A DNA stretch of 64,000 bases from assembly GCF_042453785.1 (NCBI RefSeq), contig NC_091671.1:36037001-36101000 (forward strand), written 5' to 3'. The notes under the pieces are model-generated. The model saw nothing but the letters and a program-made list of their open reading frames with translations, ran no database searches and was not told the DNA's origin. Positions 23,515-34,915 of this stretch are shown here, piece after piece. The DNA is from Malus domestica. Its lineage: Eukaryota; Streptophyta; Magnoliopsida; Rosales; Rosaceae. The position numbers were made by a program, and so were the translations under genes. Position 1 is the first letter of the stretch. Every line of letters starts with the position of its first letter.

Positions 23515-23798
23515 ACTGCATCACGTTTAATGTCCGTGGTAGATAAAAAAATGCAGTGTGGCTACTAACAATATTGATCACGGACAATGTACGTGGTGCT
23601 TTAATACTTTCACAACGTGCTGACTAAGACCGTGGTAGTAAGTTGTTTTATCATAACGAGCTACTACTTGCCCGTTGTAAAATATTGTTATCCATAACAT
23701 GCTGACTAGGCCTGTGATAAATGTTCATTTTTTATAACAGGCACATGGTGTCCGTGGTAAATTTGATGTGGTAAATGAACTGTTTTCTTATAGTGAAG

Positions 23799-24213
23799 AC
23801 AAAAGACAAATTGTAAGAACTTAAAGAATTTGATCCTTGTCATCCAACCTACTTGAATCATATTTTGTAGACCACGAGATGTGACAATTAATGGTTCGAT
23901 TACTTCTTTAAATCATTAAAGAAAGAATTCAACCATCAACTGTCAATCACATAGTCTACAAACATGATATCCCTAGTATTTTCCTTTAAATTAGTACCAA
24001 ATAACATCACATAAAAGGTGAAATACCAAAAAAGTTGATGATTATATTATAGGGGTGCACATAATCAAATTACAAACACTAAAGTTCACAACATGTAGAT
24101 CTAGAGCATATTATATTAGTGAAACACTAACGACTTATTATTTTATTAACATTTTAACTTCAAACCTCATTGAGAAAATAAACAAATTAAGCGATGATCT
24201 AGAGCATATTATA
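23799..24213. other. 3' flank of EP1-like copy 1
   Basis: No gene. A 24-base phrase containing GATCTAGAGCATATTATATT occurs twice (about 24099-24122 and 24197-24221), the second abutting the EP1-like stop codon. The 3' UTR of the gene must lie here. Confidence 0.4.
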
Positions 24214-25548
24214 TTAGTGATTAGGTGCCTTGATGTAAGCCACGTGGGTGGAATTGGCAACCTTGGTCAATGTTTTCAAATCGTAAGCTATCCAACACCT
24301 TGATGTATTTTTGTTGTAAAAGTAACCCAAACACTTGCAATTCGAAGTACACTTCTTAGCACAATTAGCCTCCTTTGTAGCTTCTCCCTTGGTGTACTTG
24401 CTCAAGAAGTGATCAACCCCTCCAACTTTGTAGTAGTGGAAGCTCTTGGCATCACAAGAAGTTAGCTTCTCAGGCTTACAAGTCTTGCTCCAACCCAATA
24501 ATCCCTTAGAGGATGGGCAAGCAACACATTGGCTGTCCTCACAAAGGCCAAAAGTACCACATCGCTCGGGCAATTGGCACTCATTAGTTTCCCATAACCA
24601 ATTATCTCTATCGAAAAGAGTGAAGGTCACCTCCCACGCACCCCAATCCACATTGTCATCGTAAGTGTAAAGCTTGACATTTCCATCTATTTCAAGCCTA
24701 AGGAATGTCAACATGCTATTGTATTTGGGCCTCGCTAGAATGTGGCCTCCCGCTAAGGTAGGGTTGACCACTTCAAATTGTAGGGTTAGGTCATAAGCAT
24801 GGCCCTCATCTGTCTCTGGAGCACAATTAAATGTGACACGGTCAAATACGCTTTTGGCCGGTGTAACATCTGTAATTGAAAACTGAGTGTAGAGTAACGG
24901 CTTTGGGGAGTTGTTGCTCTTGTAATACAAAGATATTGACTTGGATTCCATCACTATGCTGTAAGGTCCATCTTTGTTTTCTGTCTCGGAGGCTCGACTC
25001 ACCAGTTTGTTCACTGCTCTGGCCCTTAGAGATTGACCCACCAACAAGGTGTCAGTAGGGTGGTCAAAGCTTTGCCAGACAAAGTTGCTCTTCGAGTCAT
25101 GGAGCACCATGTTGCCTGTTGGAAGCAACTTGAAGCCTACCACACCTTTATTGGCAGTGTTGGTTTGCCAAGCCACTCGGCCATCGGCATCCGCTAGTAC
25201 AAGATTGCCATCTGTTCCAAACGCGAGGGTGGCATTTTCTCCAACTGGGTTTCCTCGATTGGCCTCCCAAACCCAACGTCTGAGTGACTCTGAGCGAGTC
25301 GTACCCATGCGAAGAGCTAGTGTAAAGGCATTTGGGCTAGTGTTGTAGAAGGCAAGTTGGAAGGGGGAGCTATACACATTAAGCATACGGTAGTTTCCAT
25401 CATATTCTACAATGTAAGGCCCAAATTCTCCTTCGTTGACAAACTTGAATGTTTGATTAGCGGGAACTTGAGCTTGGGCATTGAAAGCAAATAGAGAGAA
25501 AAGGAATAGCGAAAGCAATGATGACATGGTAAATGTGGGTGAAAGCAT
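24214..25548 (-). CDS. EP1-like: EP1-like secreted glycoprotein (B-lectin/PAN), copy 1
   Basis: Single-exon gene of 444 codons. Residues 1-26 form a signal peptide (hydrophobic LLSLFLFSLFAF, cleavage near AQA). Residues about 55-180 are a bulb-type (B-) lectin domain with the repeated GNLVL/GNMVL strands and WQSFDHPTDTLL. Residues 324-357 are a Cys-rich EGF-like segment (CQLPERCGTFGLC) and residues 365-440 a PAN/apple domain. Several N-glycosylation sequons are present (NQT, NAT, NST). The family includes carrot EP1, an extracellular epidermal glycoprotein related to S-locus glycoproteins but without a kinase. The QxDxNxVxY sugar-binding motif is degenerate, so mannose binding is doubtful. 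A second ATG at 25527 is equally placed before the signal core. No defect seen. Confidence 0.93.
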   Translation of the reverse strand: MLSPTFTMSSLLSLFLFSLFAFNAQAQVPANQTFKFVNEGEFGPYIVEYDGNYRMLNVYSSPFQLAFYNTSPNAFTLALRMGTTRSESLRRWVWEANRGNPVGENATLAFGTDGNLVLADADGRVAWQTNTANKGVVGFKLLPTGNMVLHDSKSNFVWQSFDHPTDTLLVGQSLRARAVNKLVSRASETENKDGPYSIVMESKSISLYYKSNNSPKPLLYTQFSITDVTPAKSVFDRVTFNCAPETDEGHAYDLTLQFEVVNPTLAGGHILARPKYNSMLTFLRLEIDGNVKLYTYDDNVDWGAWEVTFTLFDRDNWLWETNECQLPERCGTFGLCEDSQCVACPSSKGLLGWSKTCKPEKLTSCDAKSFHYYKVGGVDHFLSKYTKGEATKEANCAKKCTSNCKCLGYFYNKNTSRCWIAYDLKTLTKVANSTHVAYIKAPNH

Positions 25549-25590
25549 TGGAGAGTGCAGTTTTGTTGTGGAGATGTAGAATTAAGTACC

Positions 25591-25600
25591 TTTATTTATA
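25591..25600 (-). promoter_or_regulatory. TATA box of EP1-like copy 1
   Basis: TATAAATAAA on the minus strand, 43 bp upstream of the ATG at 25548. This gives a short leader, and the position matches that of the TATA boxes of the other copies. Confidence 0.7.
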
Positions 25601-26347
25601 ATTTAAATTGGAATGATGACTGAGATTTGATCTTTCATAAATATTATTAAAGATATAGCCATAACTATGTGCACCAACTGTTTAGACGCCAATTTTGGTC
25701 AAATTCTGCATAGCCGCACTTGTATATGTAGAACCCGTATGATCCTGTTGAATCTATAATATAATGAATCTGTGTTCTTTAATATGCAATCTATATAACT
25801 TTTTATAATTACACTGCACCTTTTTTCAATGCCTTGTTATTCCTAGAGGCTATATATGTGCAACAGAAGTGTTGCTCATTTGTGATCAAAATATCATGTG
25901 TTCAAGTTGTGAAAACAACTTATTTATAAAAGTAAGGGTAAGACTGCATACAATATATGTTTTCCGCTCTCCTGACCTTCGCAAAGAGAGAAGTCTTGTT
26001 GGTTTGGGGTTGCCTTTGATATGAATGATTGTATATATGCTTTGCTAATATTTTTTCTTGAATGGAATATTGTTCTCAAATGTTTGTGTATGTTAAAAGG
26101 ATCAAATACTACCTACAAATCAATTTGTTGTGGATTCTACGTTTGTGTAGGTTGAAAATTTCAACATATCACTACCAGAAATTATAGTCATACGATCAAT
26201 TAACTAAACAACTAGCCTAAGCTTGATCTTAGCCAAAAGCTAGTCATACTATTACATGATCCGTATATCTAAAAAGTCAACAAAAAAGCAAGCGCTTGTA
26301 TAGAGTATTTTTATTTATTTATTTAATTTTTTTTTAAAGAAATGTCA
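25601..26347. other. Upstream region of EP1-like copy 1
   Basis: No gene. The motif GACGCCA(A/G)TTTTGG near 25690 recurs upstream of the other EP1-like copies (45050 and 58747), so this is shared promoter-proximal sequence. Confidence 0.45.
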
Positions 26348-26356
26348 ACTTACAAT

Positions 26357-26555
26357 GGAATTGGATCATTTCCGAGGCAATGCCTCGAGATCTTCCTGAT
26401 CGGACAACATGGGCTGTTGGATTTTGATCCAACGGCTACAAATAGGGAATCCTTCTAAAAGTTATAATAATTATAACCGTTAGATCAAAATCTAATAGCC
26501 CGTGTTGTCCAATTAGAAGGATCCCAAGGCATTGCCTCATAGAGGATCCAATTCC
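26357..26555. mobile_element. Mutator-like MITE
   Basis: A 199-bp element beginning GGAATTGGATC and ending GATCCAATTCC. Its halves are reverse complements along most of their length (GAGGCAATGCCT, then GACAACA and GTTGGATTTTGATC pair with their partners). The 9-bp duplication ACTTACAAT is perfect at 26348-26356 and 26556-26564, which indicates the Mutator superfamily. Confidence 0.88.
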
Positions 26556-26616
26556 ACTTACAATATCGTTTTCTGGACTGTGCAAGAAAGACAATAAAGA
26601 ACATATTATTCAAATC

Positions 26617-26830
26617 TTTTTTTTTTTTTTTTGGTCGAAAAGGAACATTCATTAATTAAGTAGAAAATGTTACACCTTTCCCAACGGAAGGCAAAAGTAA
26701 CCCAAAGTAAATTGGGGGAATCAAGTACATAAAGCCAGCCCAACAAGCAAACTAGCAAAAATTAAAACCCTAATCTATAATTGCCAAACCGAGATTTAGT
26801 CGCCAGATTTGAACCACCATGAAAAATCCC
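26617..26830 (-). mobile_element. 5'-truncated LINE tail
   Basis: On the minus strand the sequence ends in a 3' UTR-like segment (TTAATTAATGAATGTTCC) followed by a poly(A) run (poly(T) at 26617-26632 on the plus strand), the usual signature of a truncated LINE insertion. No ORF remains and the left limit in the element is uncertain. Confidence 0.5.
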
Positions 26831-26846
26831 TGCAAATATATACAAT

Positions 26847-28120
26847 GTTTTTATCACAAATGGTCCTTGAAATTGACTCTCACCATCAAGGTGGTCATTG
26901 AAATTGAAAATCAATCAATGTAGTCCTTAAAAATAGGTGTTCCAAATCAATGTGGTCATTCCGTCACAATTATGTTCAAAATTCCGTTAAGTGCTAATGT
27001 GGCACGTAAATGGATCCCACATGATTTACGGGTTTTAATCACAAATTGACCCACACCATCAAGATGATCCCTAAAATTGAAAATCGATGAACACAGTCCT
27101 TGAAAATAGGTGTCGCAAATCAATATGATCCTTTTACCACAATTATGTAAAAGGTTTTGTTACGTGCTAATGTGGGTTTAATAATTAATTAAAAAAAGTT
27201 GTTTAAATACCTTTTTGCACAATTAATTTTTTTTTCTCATAGTAGGGCCTGCTCTGAATAGAACTCTTCCATAAATTCTGAAATGCACAAGGCTTAACCA
27301 AGGCCTTAGAGGGGGTTTGGAAATAGTTTTCAACCAACAATAGACGCACCTCAATTATAACCTCATTATCTCAAGGCAGACTTAACCGTTCTTTGAGTCA
27401 CCAGACCACCAGGAAAGTGTCGAACAAGCTCTCCAAGATAAGGTTGTGATGATGTTGATCACCTAAATGTTAACGGTGATGTCCCATAAGTTGTTGTCAA
27501 TCGACCACGTCATCACCAAACGTGATCTTGATCCATGTTCAATTCGGTGAAGTGTGTCAAAGTGTGTAAAGATAGGTGTATTGAGTTTTTTTTTAGAGAA
27601 TAGATAGCAAATGAGGTAGATGAATGTGGACTGGGATCGGAGGTGACTGCAAGACTGAGTTTTTGGGTTGACAACTTTTTATTAACAATTAAATTATTAA
27701 ACTGTTTGTAATTTTTTAATTTAATTAGACTTGGGTAACCCATTTATGTGTCACATCAGCACATAATAGAATTTTTGATAGAATTGTGACAGAATGACTA
27801 CATTGATTTGAGACACTTACTTGTGGGACTATATTGATCGATTTTCAATTTCAGGGACCATTTTGATGTCGCAGGTCAATTTCAGAGACCATTTTGATGT
27901 CGCGGGTCAATTTCAAGGACCATTTGTGAGAGAGAAAAAAAGACTTATGGGACCCATTATGTGCCATATCAGCACTTAATAGAATTTTTAACAAAACTAT
28001 GACGGAATGATCACATTGATTTGCGACACCTATTTTCAGGGACTACATTGATTGATTTTCAATTTTAGAGACCATCTTGATGGTGAAGGTCAATTTCAGG
28101 GACCATTTGTGATAAAAACT
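26847..28120. mobile_element. Large foldback element with long inverted repeats
   Basis: The outermost bases are GTTTTTATCACAAATGG on the left and the reverse complement CCATTTGTGATAAAAAC on the right. Arms of roughly 200 bases pair imperfectly, with internal tandem copies of a GGACCATTTTGATG-type module near 27850-27930. The centre (about 27230-27720) is unrelated spacer. No convincing target duplication and no transposase, so the superfamily is open. Confidence 0.7.
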
Positions 28121-29156
28121 TTATGTACAAATATAGTAGCACATGGATAGAAGGTGAGGCTAAGGGGGTAAGTAAAATACCCTTACTTCGGCTGAAACCA
28201 CAGAACACTTGGCCTCGAGGGGATTCCGGCATGCCAGTTGGGGGAAGGGAAGTGAGCAAGAGAGATGCATTTGACATCCATTTTTGATTCGACACACACA
28301 TATCGGAGCCTAGGATGGGGTGCGGGTGGATTATAAGGAGGTAATGTACAAAGGAAAGGTGGGAGGAGATGAAGTTCTGGGTTTGCAAAGGGACAGCCGG
28401 AAAAAATGGAGGTTGGAGAAAGAGGGTTGATCACTAAAGAAAGGGCATCAAGCTTGGAACTAAGACAAGCTCATGGAAATGAGGAGACCAAGCTCAAAAA
28501 TTCCAAACAAAGCTGAAAGGAAAACTAAAATACGAGCAAGAGGGAAGGAGATGAGAGAAGAATGAGAAGAGAGAGGGGGGTTGCCACCGGTACCCAAGCC
28601 AAAGGCTAGGGTCGGCGGCTAGGTTTTTACCTCAGTTTGTGTTCAAAAAGTTCCGCTGCATCAAGGTCTTTTCCGAATCACATATTATTCAAACCTAAAA
28701 TAGTTTATAATTTATACCCACAATAATAAACCCTAACACAAACCACAAACCCTAAACTTTTTAGTAGATAAATGTATAGGAAACCAGGCTGCTCGAAGCC
28801 TCTCTAATCTCGTATAATCGCACAGATGCCAGTATACTGTAAAATATCATTGCATTTTTATGTAATTAAGAGCATACCCAACGGGAAACTTTCCACCATG
28901 AGGCTGCCTCTTTTAATCTTCTATGCATGTATTACCGTTGGCATCCAACGGTATAGTATATCCTTCCCTAAATCAATGGCTCCAACTGAAATAAAAGGGT
29001 CTCAATTTATCTAACTCCAATGGCTTAATTGCTTTTACTATCATGGTTGTTATCATTTGCCCTGCAACAAGACGTTTCATGAAATTATATCCCAAAAGTA
29101 CAAAGTTCTGACTGATAATTAGAAGGGACCAAATGCAAATACAATAACAAATTGAT
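28121..29156. other. Spacer left of the copia nest
   Basis: No gene. Positions 28490-28640 are purine-rich and end in a GC-richer patch similar to 60-170. The last 60 bases (29095-29160) match the 3' flank of EP1-like copy B near 49575-49625, showing that this spot was once directly downstream of EP1-like copy A. Confidence 0.5.
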
Positions 29157-29161
29157 CAATC

Positions 29162-29576
29162 TGTTAGTGTTTGTTTAATGAATTGGATTGTATTTTGATG
29201 GTTTCGATTTAGTTTTGAGAAAATAAAATCAGAGAAGCAGAGGAAGAAGAAGGCTGAGTGCATAGCTCATCTTTCATTCATTCAGTATGTGTGTGAATAC
29301 ATATCCAAAAACAAAGGGAAAAACAAAGTGACGGAGCATCACATGCTCACACAAACCAAAGACTCAACACACACGTGCACATCACATGCACAACTTACTC
29401 TACACAACTGCTATAACAACCGGTATAATACAAGCTACTGAGATGTCATAATCCTAGTTGTATATTGCAGCTAGAATTAAAACACTTAAGAACAAAAAAA
29501 AAAAAAATATTCATATGAAGCACATAAGTTGCAAAATATAATTTGTTATGATATGCAGCAATCTTACATCTCAACA
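29162..29576 (-). repeat. 3' LTR of the old copia
   Basis: 415 bp, ends TGTTAGTG and CTCAACA on the plus strand, direct repeat of 43127-43537. Confidence 0.88.
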
Positions 29577-29958
29577 CTCCCTTCTAAGTTTGTTGTTGAT
29601 TTCATTCCCCAATAAACCTCTTAGATAATAAAATTGATCCTTTGGCAAAGCCTTGGTGAAAATATCAGGCAATTGCTCCTTAGATTTGCAATACATCGGT
29701 TCAATGATGTTCTCTTGTAGGGCATTTCTAATGTAGTGAGATCTGCGATCTCTAGTGAAAAACTGGATTTCTTATCTTAGCAATTGCATAGATGTTATCA
29801 CAATAGACTGTAGTTGCATAAGTTTGAATTTCTCCAAAGTCTTCCAACACAAATCTGAGCCAACTTGCTTGAGTTATTGCCTTTGAAGCACTGACATACT
29901 CATATTCAACAACAACACTATGTTGCTTCACAGATGCTCATGAGAAAATGCTACTGCC
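29577..29958 (-). pseudogene. Old copia RNase H C-terminus
   Basis: The minus strand reads LPDIFTKALPKDQFYYLR and LLGNEIN near the LTR, the standard end of a copia polyprotein. Frameshifts occur upstream. It is separated from its RT by the 5 kb insertion at 29964-34910. Confidence 0.8.
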
Positions 29959-29963
29959 AAATG

Positions 29964-30333
29964 TGTTGGTGTATAACCCTTTAGCTGAAGCTTGGCAGCA
30001 AGAATCATGTCTCTATGTTTTGTTTCAGTTTGAATGTGAGCCATTGGATCATAGTCCACATGGCATTTTAATCTTGTATCTAGCCTAAGTAATAGAATAA
30101 GCCAAGTGGCATCATCTCATAGGATGATAGCAATGAATGGCTAAGATTGTGTTGTATGTTGAAGAGTGAAGGATCTCCCTTCCTTCCTCATATAACGGTT
30201 AGATTGTATTGTGTGAAAATGTCAATGGAAATTCGAAGAGACATGTTTGCAGCTTCTTCTCTCTAAAACTCTCTCCATCATTGAAGACAACCTCCATTGA
30301 AATACATATTGAAACCACACACAAACACTAACA
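29964..30333 (+). repeat. 5' LTR of the AAATG copia
   Basis: 370 bp, TGTTGGTG...CACTAACA, nearly identical to 34541-34910. Confidence 0.97.
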
Positions 30334-30448
30334 TGGCCTCAGAGCCTGGTTTCATCGTCTAATCTGGGCGTGAAATCTGTGCGATTGAGCTACATCTTTG
30401 AGCTTCAATCGAATCTGGAAATTGTGATTTCTTGTACTCAAGTCTCAT

Positions 30449-33400
30449 ATGGATGGGTCCGGCAATGTTGAGCTTAGAGCTCCGGTCTTCAATGGAGAGA
30501 ACTATGAATTTTGGAGGATTCGTATGACAACTATACTGAAATCGTATGGTTTGTGGGAGCTGGTAGAAAATGGGTTTGAACCTCCAGATCCGAAGTCTGA
30601 GAAAGCTATGGTCAATGAGACGAAGAAGGAGACGACGGATGGAGTGTCGTTCAGTGAGATCCTGATAAAGGATGCTCGTGCGCTTGGAATGATACAAGGT
30701 GCAGTATCGGATCAGATCTTTCCCAGAATCGTGAATGAAGAGACATCCAAAGGAGCTTAGGATGTTCTAAAGGGTGAATTCCGAGGAGATAAACAAGTAA
30801 GAAATGTAAAATTGCAAGGGTTACATAGAGATTTTGAATATACTCGTATGAAGGATAGTGAATCATTATCTGTGTATCTCTCTAGATTGTTTGATATCAT
30901 TAATCAAATGAAAAGTTATGGAGAAGAACTATCTAGGGAGAGAATTGTGCAGAAATTACTTATTAGTCTTCCTAAAACATATGATGCAATTTGTTCTGTA
31001 ATTGAGCACTCTAGAGATCTTGAAATTATTGAGGTTCAAGAGGTTGTAGCTTCTCTAAAAGGATTCGAACAAAGGCTTGATTTACATACTGAGTCTTCGA
31101 CTGAGAGGGCATTTGCAAGTTTAAATGTAGCATCTAAGGGTGTCAAAAGTGGTGGATTTTCTGGGAATCAAAGGTCTCAAGAGAGTTGGAAATCAAGGGG
31201 AAAAAATTGAGATCATAAACCAAACCTTGTTCAGAAGCAGAGTAATACTCAAAGGAATTGGGATCACAAACCCAATTATCCTCAGAGACAGAACAATACT
31301 CAAAGGAATTGGGATCATAGGCCTAATTATGTTCAGAAGCAAAACAATGTTCAGGGTGATTGTAAGTGGTGTCACAGGTTGCACTATGGGAAGTGTTGGT
31401 ATGAAGGTAAACCAAGGTGCACAGGCTGTGGTAAGCCAGGTCATTCTATAAGAGACTGTCATGAGAATAAAGGAGTGCAGAAAGTTAATTATGTGAAGCA
31501 AATGGGAGAAATATGATCACTGTTTTATGCCTGCAATGCAGTGACCGATGTGCAAGTCAATAACTCATGGTACATTGATAGTGGTTGTAGTAACCACATG
31601 ACAGGAGATGAGAGATTATTGGTCAATGTTCAGAGAGATTTGACCTCCAAAGTAAAGATGGGAACTGGAGAAATTTGTCAAGTGGCAGGAAAGGGAACCT
31701 TGGTGATTGAAACTAAATTGGGAAGAAAACATATATAAGAAGTAATGCTTGTTCCTGGACTTGAGGAAAACCTTCTAAGTGTAGGACAAATGATGGAAAA
31801 CGATTATTATTTGTTGTTTGGAGGTGATGTAGTTAACATTTTTTATGGATGGTCACTGGATAATTTAGTAATGAGGGTACATATGACCAACAATCGATGT
31901 TTTCCTTTGACAATGTTGCCTGCAACACAATATGCACTAAGAGCAGGTATCTCACATTGTTCTCAGATATGGCATAAGAGGTTGGGTCATTTGAATGAGA
32001 GAAGTCTCAAGGTACTTGAAGAACAGGGGTTGGTGCATGGATTACCTAAATTAGAAATGTCCCAAAGTGTGTGTGAAGGTTGCATGTTGGGTAAACAACA
32101 CATAGACTCATTCCCTTCTCAATCGACTTGGAGAGCTAAAGATCCACTGGAGTTGATTCATACAGATATCTGACTGCACAAGGATGTCATGGGTGTATTT
32201 TTTGAGAAACAAGTCTGAAGCGTTTGAATGTTTCAAAAAGTTCAAGGCAATGACTGAGTTACAATGTGGATATAAGGTTAAATGTCTCAGGAGTGATCGA
32301 GGGGGAGAATTTCTTTCTGCAGAGTTTGACAAATACTGTAATGGACAAGGAATTCAGAGACAATTGACTATGGCCTACACTCCTCAACAAAATGGAGTGT
32401 CCGAAAGAAAGAATAGGACTGTGGTGGAGATGGCAAAGTCAATGCTACATGAAAAAAACCTTCCATATGCATTTTGGGCAGAAGCAATGAATATTGCAGT
32501 CTATTTGATCAATAGGTGTCCTACCAAAGCTTTGAAGAAGTCAACCCCATTTGAAGCTTATAGTGGTAGAAAACCTGGAATAGCTCATTTGAAGATATTT
32601 GGCTCATTGTGCTATGTGCATATACCTTCCAATCTCAGACATAAACTGGAAGAAAACAGTCACAAGTGTATCTTTGTAGGCTATGGTTCAAGTGAGAAGG
32701 GCTACAGATTGTTTGATCCCATTTCAAGAAAGATTGTTCTCTCAAGGGATGTCACATTTGATGAGAATAATTTTTGGGATTGGAACTGCAATATAGATAC
32801 TAGAGTGACATTTCCAGTTATCACTGAACATAAGAATGCTAATGAAATCTGTGAGGTTGATGAAAATTCTCAGTTTGAAGAATACAATGTTTCTCAAAGT
32901 GAGAATGTGCCTGAGAGATCTCCAACTTATGATGATACACCGAAGAAATGGAGAAGTATCAATGAAATCATGGCTCAATGCAACATGTGTGTTATTGAAC
33001 CAGAAAGTTATGAGGATGCAGCTAAAGATGATTCATGGATGAGTGCAATGAAAACTGAATTGGACATGATTGAGAAGAACAACACATGGCAGCTTGTTGA
33101 GAGACCATATGACAAGCCTGTTATTGGTGTTAAATGGGTCTATAAGACCAAGCTTAATCTGGATGGCACTGTGCAGAAGAATAAAGCTCGGCTGGTGGCT
33201 AAAGGCTATTCACAAAAGCCCGGAATCGACTATAATTAAACTTTTGCCCCTGTGGCAAGGTTGGATACGATTAGAACTTTAATTGCCCTTGCTGCACAGA
33301 AGAAATGGAACTTGTATCAATTAGATGTAAAATCTGCATTTCTCAATGGGGTACTGAAAGAAGAAGTGTATGTTGAGCAACCTCAAGGCTTTGTGAAGGA

Positions 33401-34553
33401 AAGTGAAGATACAAAGGTGTACAAGTTGAACAAGGCTCTATATGGCTTGAAACAAGCACCAAAAGCCTGGTATGACGAGATTAATGCATATTTCAATAGT
33501 ACAGGGTTTGAGAAGAGTTCAAGTGAGGCAACTTTGTATGTTAAGACAAGTAAGGACTCAGGTATCATTATTGTCTCTCTATATGTAGATGACATTGTAT
33601 ATACTGGTAGCAGTCCACAAATGCTTGAAGAATTTAGAAATGACATGATGAAACACTATGAGATGACTGACTTGGGCTTATTACATCATTTCCTTGGAAT
33701 GGGTGTGCTGCAAACTGAGAACAACATCTTTATACACCAAAAGAAATATGCACAGAAACTAATTAAGAAGTTTGGTTTGAAAGAATGCAAATCAGTTGCT
33801 ACTCCACTTGCAATGAATGAGAGGTTGAGCAAAGTTGATGGAAGTGAACCTGTGGATGAAGGAGAATATAGGCAGCTTGTTGGAAGTCTGCTCTATTTAA
33901 CTGCAACTAAACCTGATGTGATGTTTGCAGCAAGTATATTGGCAAGGTTCATGCATAATCCCACTAAGAAACATATGGGAACAGCTAAGAGGGTACTGAG
34001 ATACATCCAGGGAACAATCGATTTTGGTATTGTCTTTGAAAGGGGAAAAGCTACTACTCTAATCGACTATTGTGATAGTGACTGGGCTGGAAGTAAGGAT
34101 GATTTGAGAAGTACTTCAGGGTATGCATTCACACTAGGATCTGGTATGTTCTCATGGGCTTCAATCAAACAAAACACTGTGGCACTGTCTACTGCAGAAG
34201 CAGAATATGTTAGTGCAGTAGAGGCTACATCACAAGCAAAGTGGCTGAGATTTGTTCTAGAAGACTTTGGAGAAGAACAAGTGGAAGGAACTCAGATCTT
34301 ATGTGATAATACATCAGTCATTGCTATGGCAAAGAATCCAGTCTTTCATCAAAAGACAAGACACATCAACAGGAAGTTCCACTTCATCCGAGAAGCAATT
34401 CAAGCCAAAGAGATTGAGTTAGTGTACTGCAGGACAGAGGAGCAGATTGCAGATATACTTACTAAGGCTTTACCTAAAGATCGATTTGTGTATCTAAGGA
34501 AGCTACTTGGAGTTAAATCAGCCAAAAAGTTAGAAGGGAGTGTTGGTGTATAA
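30449..34553 (+). pseudogene. copia gag-pol polyprotein with stops and an integrase deletion
   Basis: From the ATG at 30449: gag, three consecutive 17-residue repeats (RNWDHKPN... type, about 31205-31360), a zinc knuckle (CTGCGKPGHSIRDC), protease (YIDSGCSNHMTG, 31565), GAG-pre-integrase (WHKRLGHLNERSL), integrase, RT (YVDDIVYTGSS) and RNase H (SDWAGSKDDLRSTSGY, STAEAEY). Stops lie at 30758 (TAG), 31208 (TGA), 31514 (TGA), 31736 (TAA) and 33237 (TAA). A deletion near 32171-32184 changes frame and removes the stretch between the first catalytic Asp (HTDI) and MSWVYFLRNK. At 31208 neighbouring repeat units have TGG, so that stop arose by G to A. The last codons run into the 3' LTR. Confidence 0.93.
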
Positions 34554-34910
34554 CCCTTTAGCTGAAGCTTGGCAGCAAGAATCATGTCTCTATGTTTTGT
34601 TTCAGTTTGAATGTGAGCCATTGGATCATAGTCCACATGGCATTTTAATCTTGTATCTAGCCTAAGTAATAGAATAAGCCAAGTGGCATCATCTCATAGG
34701 ATGATAGCAATGAATGGCTAAGTTTGTGTTGTATGTTGAAGAGTGAAGGATCTCCCTTCCTTCCTCATATAACGGTTAGATTGTATTGTGTGAAAATGTC
34801 AATGGAAATTCGAAGAGACATGTTTGCAGTTTCTTCTCTCTAAAACTCTCTCCATCATTGAAGACAACCTCCATTGAAATACATATTGAAACCACACACA
34901 AACACTAACA
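34541..34910 (+). repeat. 3' LTR of the AAATG copia
   Basis: 370 bp partner of 29964-30333; the polyprotein frame stops 13 bases inside it. Confidence 0.97.
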
Positions 34911-34915
34911 AAATG

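Larger units (their letters stand above)
8551..23795. mobile_element. CACTA (En/Spm-type) transposon, non-autonomous, swollen by nested insertions
   Basis: The left end is CACTAGTAGACAAAA and the right end reads TTTTCTTATAGTG; reverse-complemented the right end is CACTATAAGAAAA, so about 11 of the first 14 terminal bases match. The host triplet AAG occurs at both sides (8548-8550 and 23796-23798), the 3-bp duplication typical of CACTA elements. Subterminal regions at both ends (8551-8760 and 23523-23795) carry short variable repeats such as GCCCGTTGT and TCCGTGGTA in both orientations, another hallmark. Without the Helitron, Tat and hAT insertions the element would be about 1.7 kb. No CACTA transposase is seen, so it would have depended on one in trans. 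The element strand cannot be set. Confidence 0.75.
29964..34910 (+). mobile_element. Young but coding-dead Ty1/copia element nested in the old copia
   Basis: LTRs 29964-30333 and 34541-34910 are both 370 bp and differ at about two positions. The 5-bp duplication AAATG is perfect (29959-29963 and 34911-34915). The PBS (TGGCCTCAGAGC) follows the 5' LTR and the polypurine tract AGAAGGGAG precedes the 3' LTR. The polyprotein has several stops and a deletion in the integrase, so a recently copied element was already defective or decayed very fast. Confidence 0.97.

Noticed and set aside
24446..25348. Plus-strand open frames inside EP1-like copy 1
   Set aside because: Antisense shadows of the conserved minus-strand gene; the same shadows recur in every EP1 copy.
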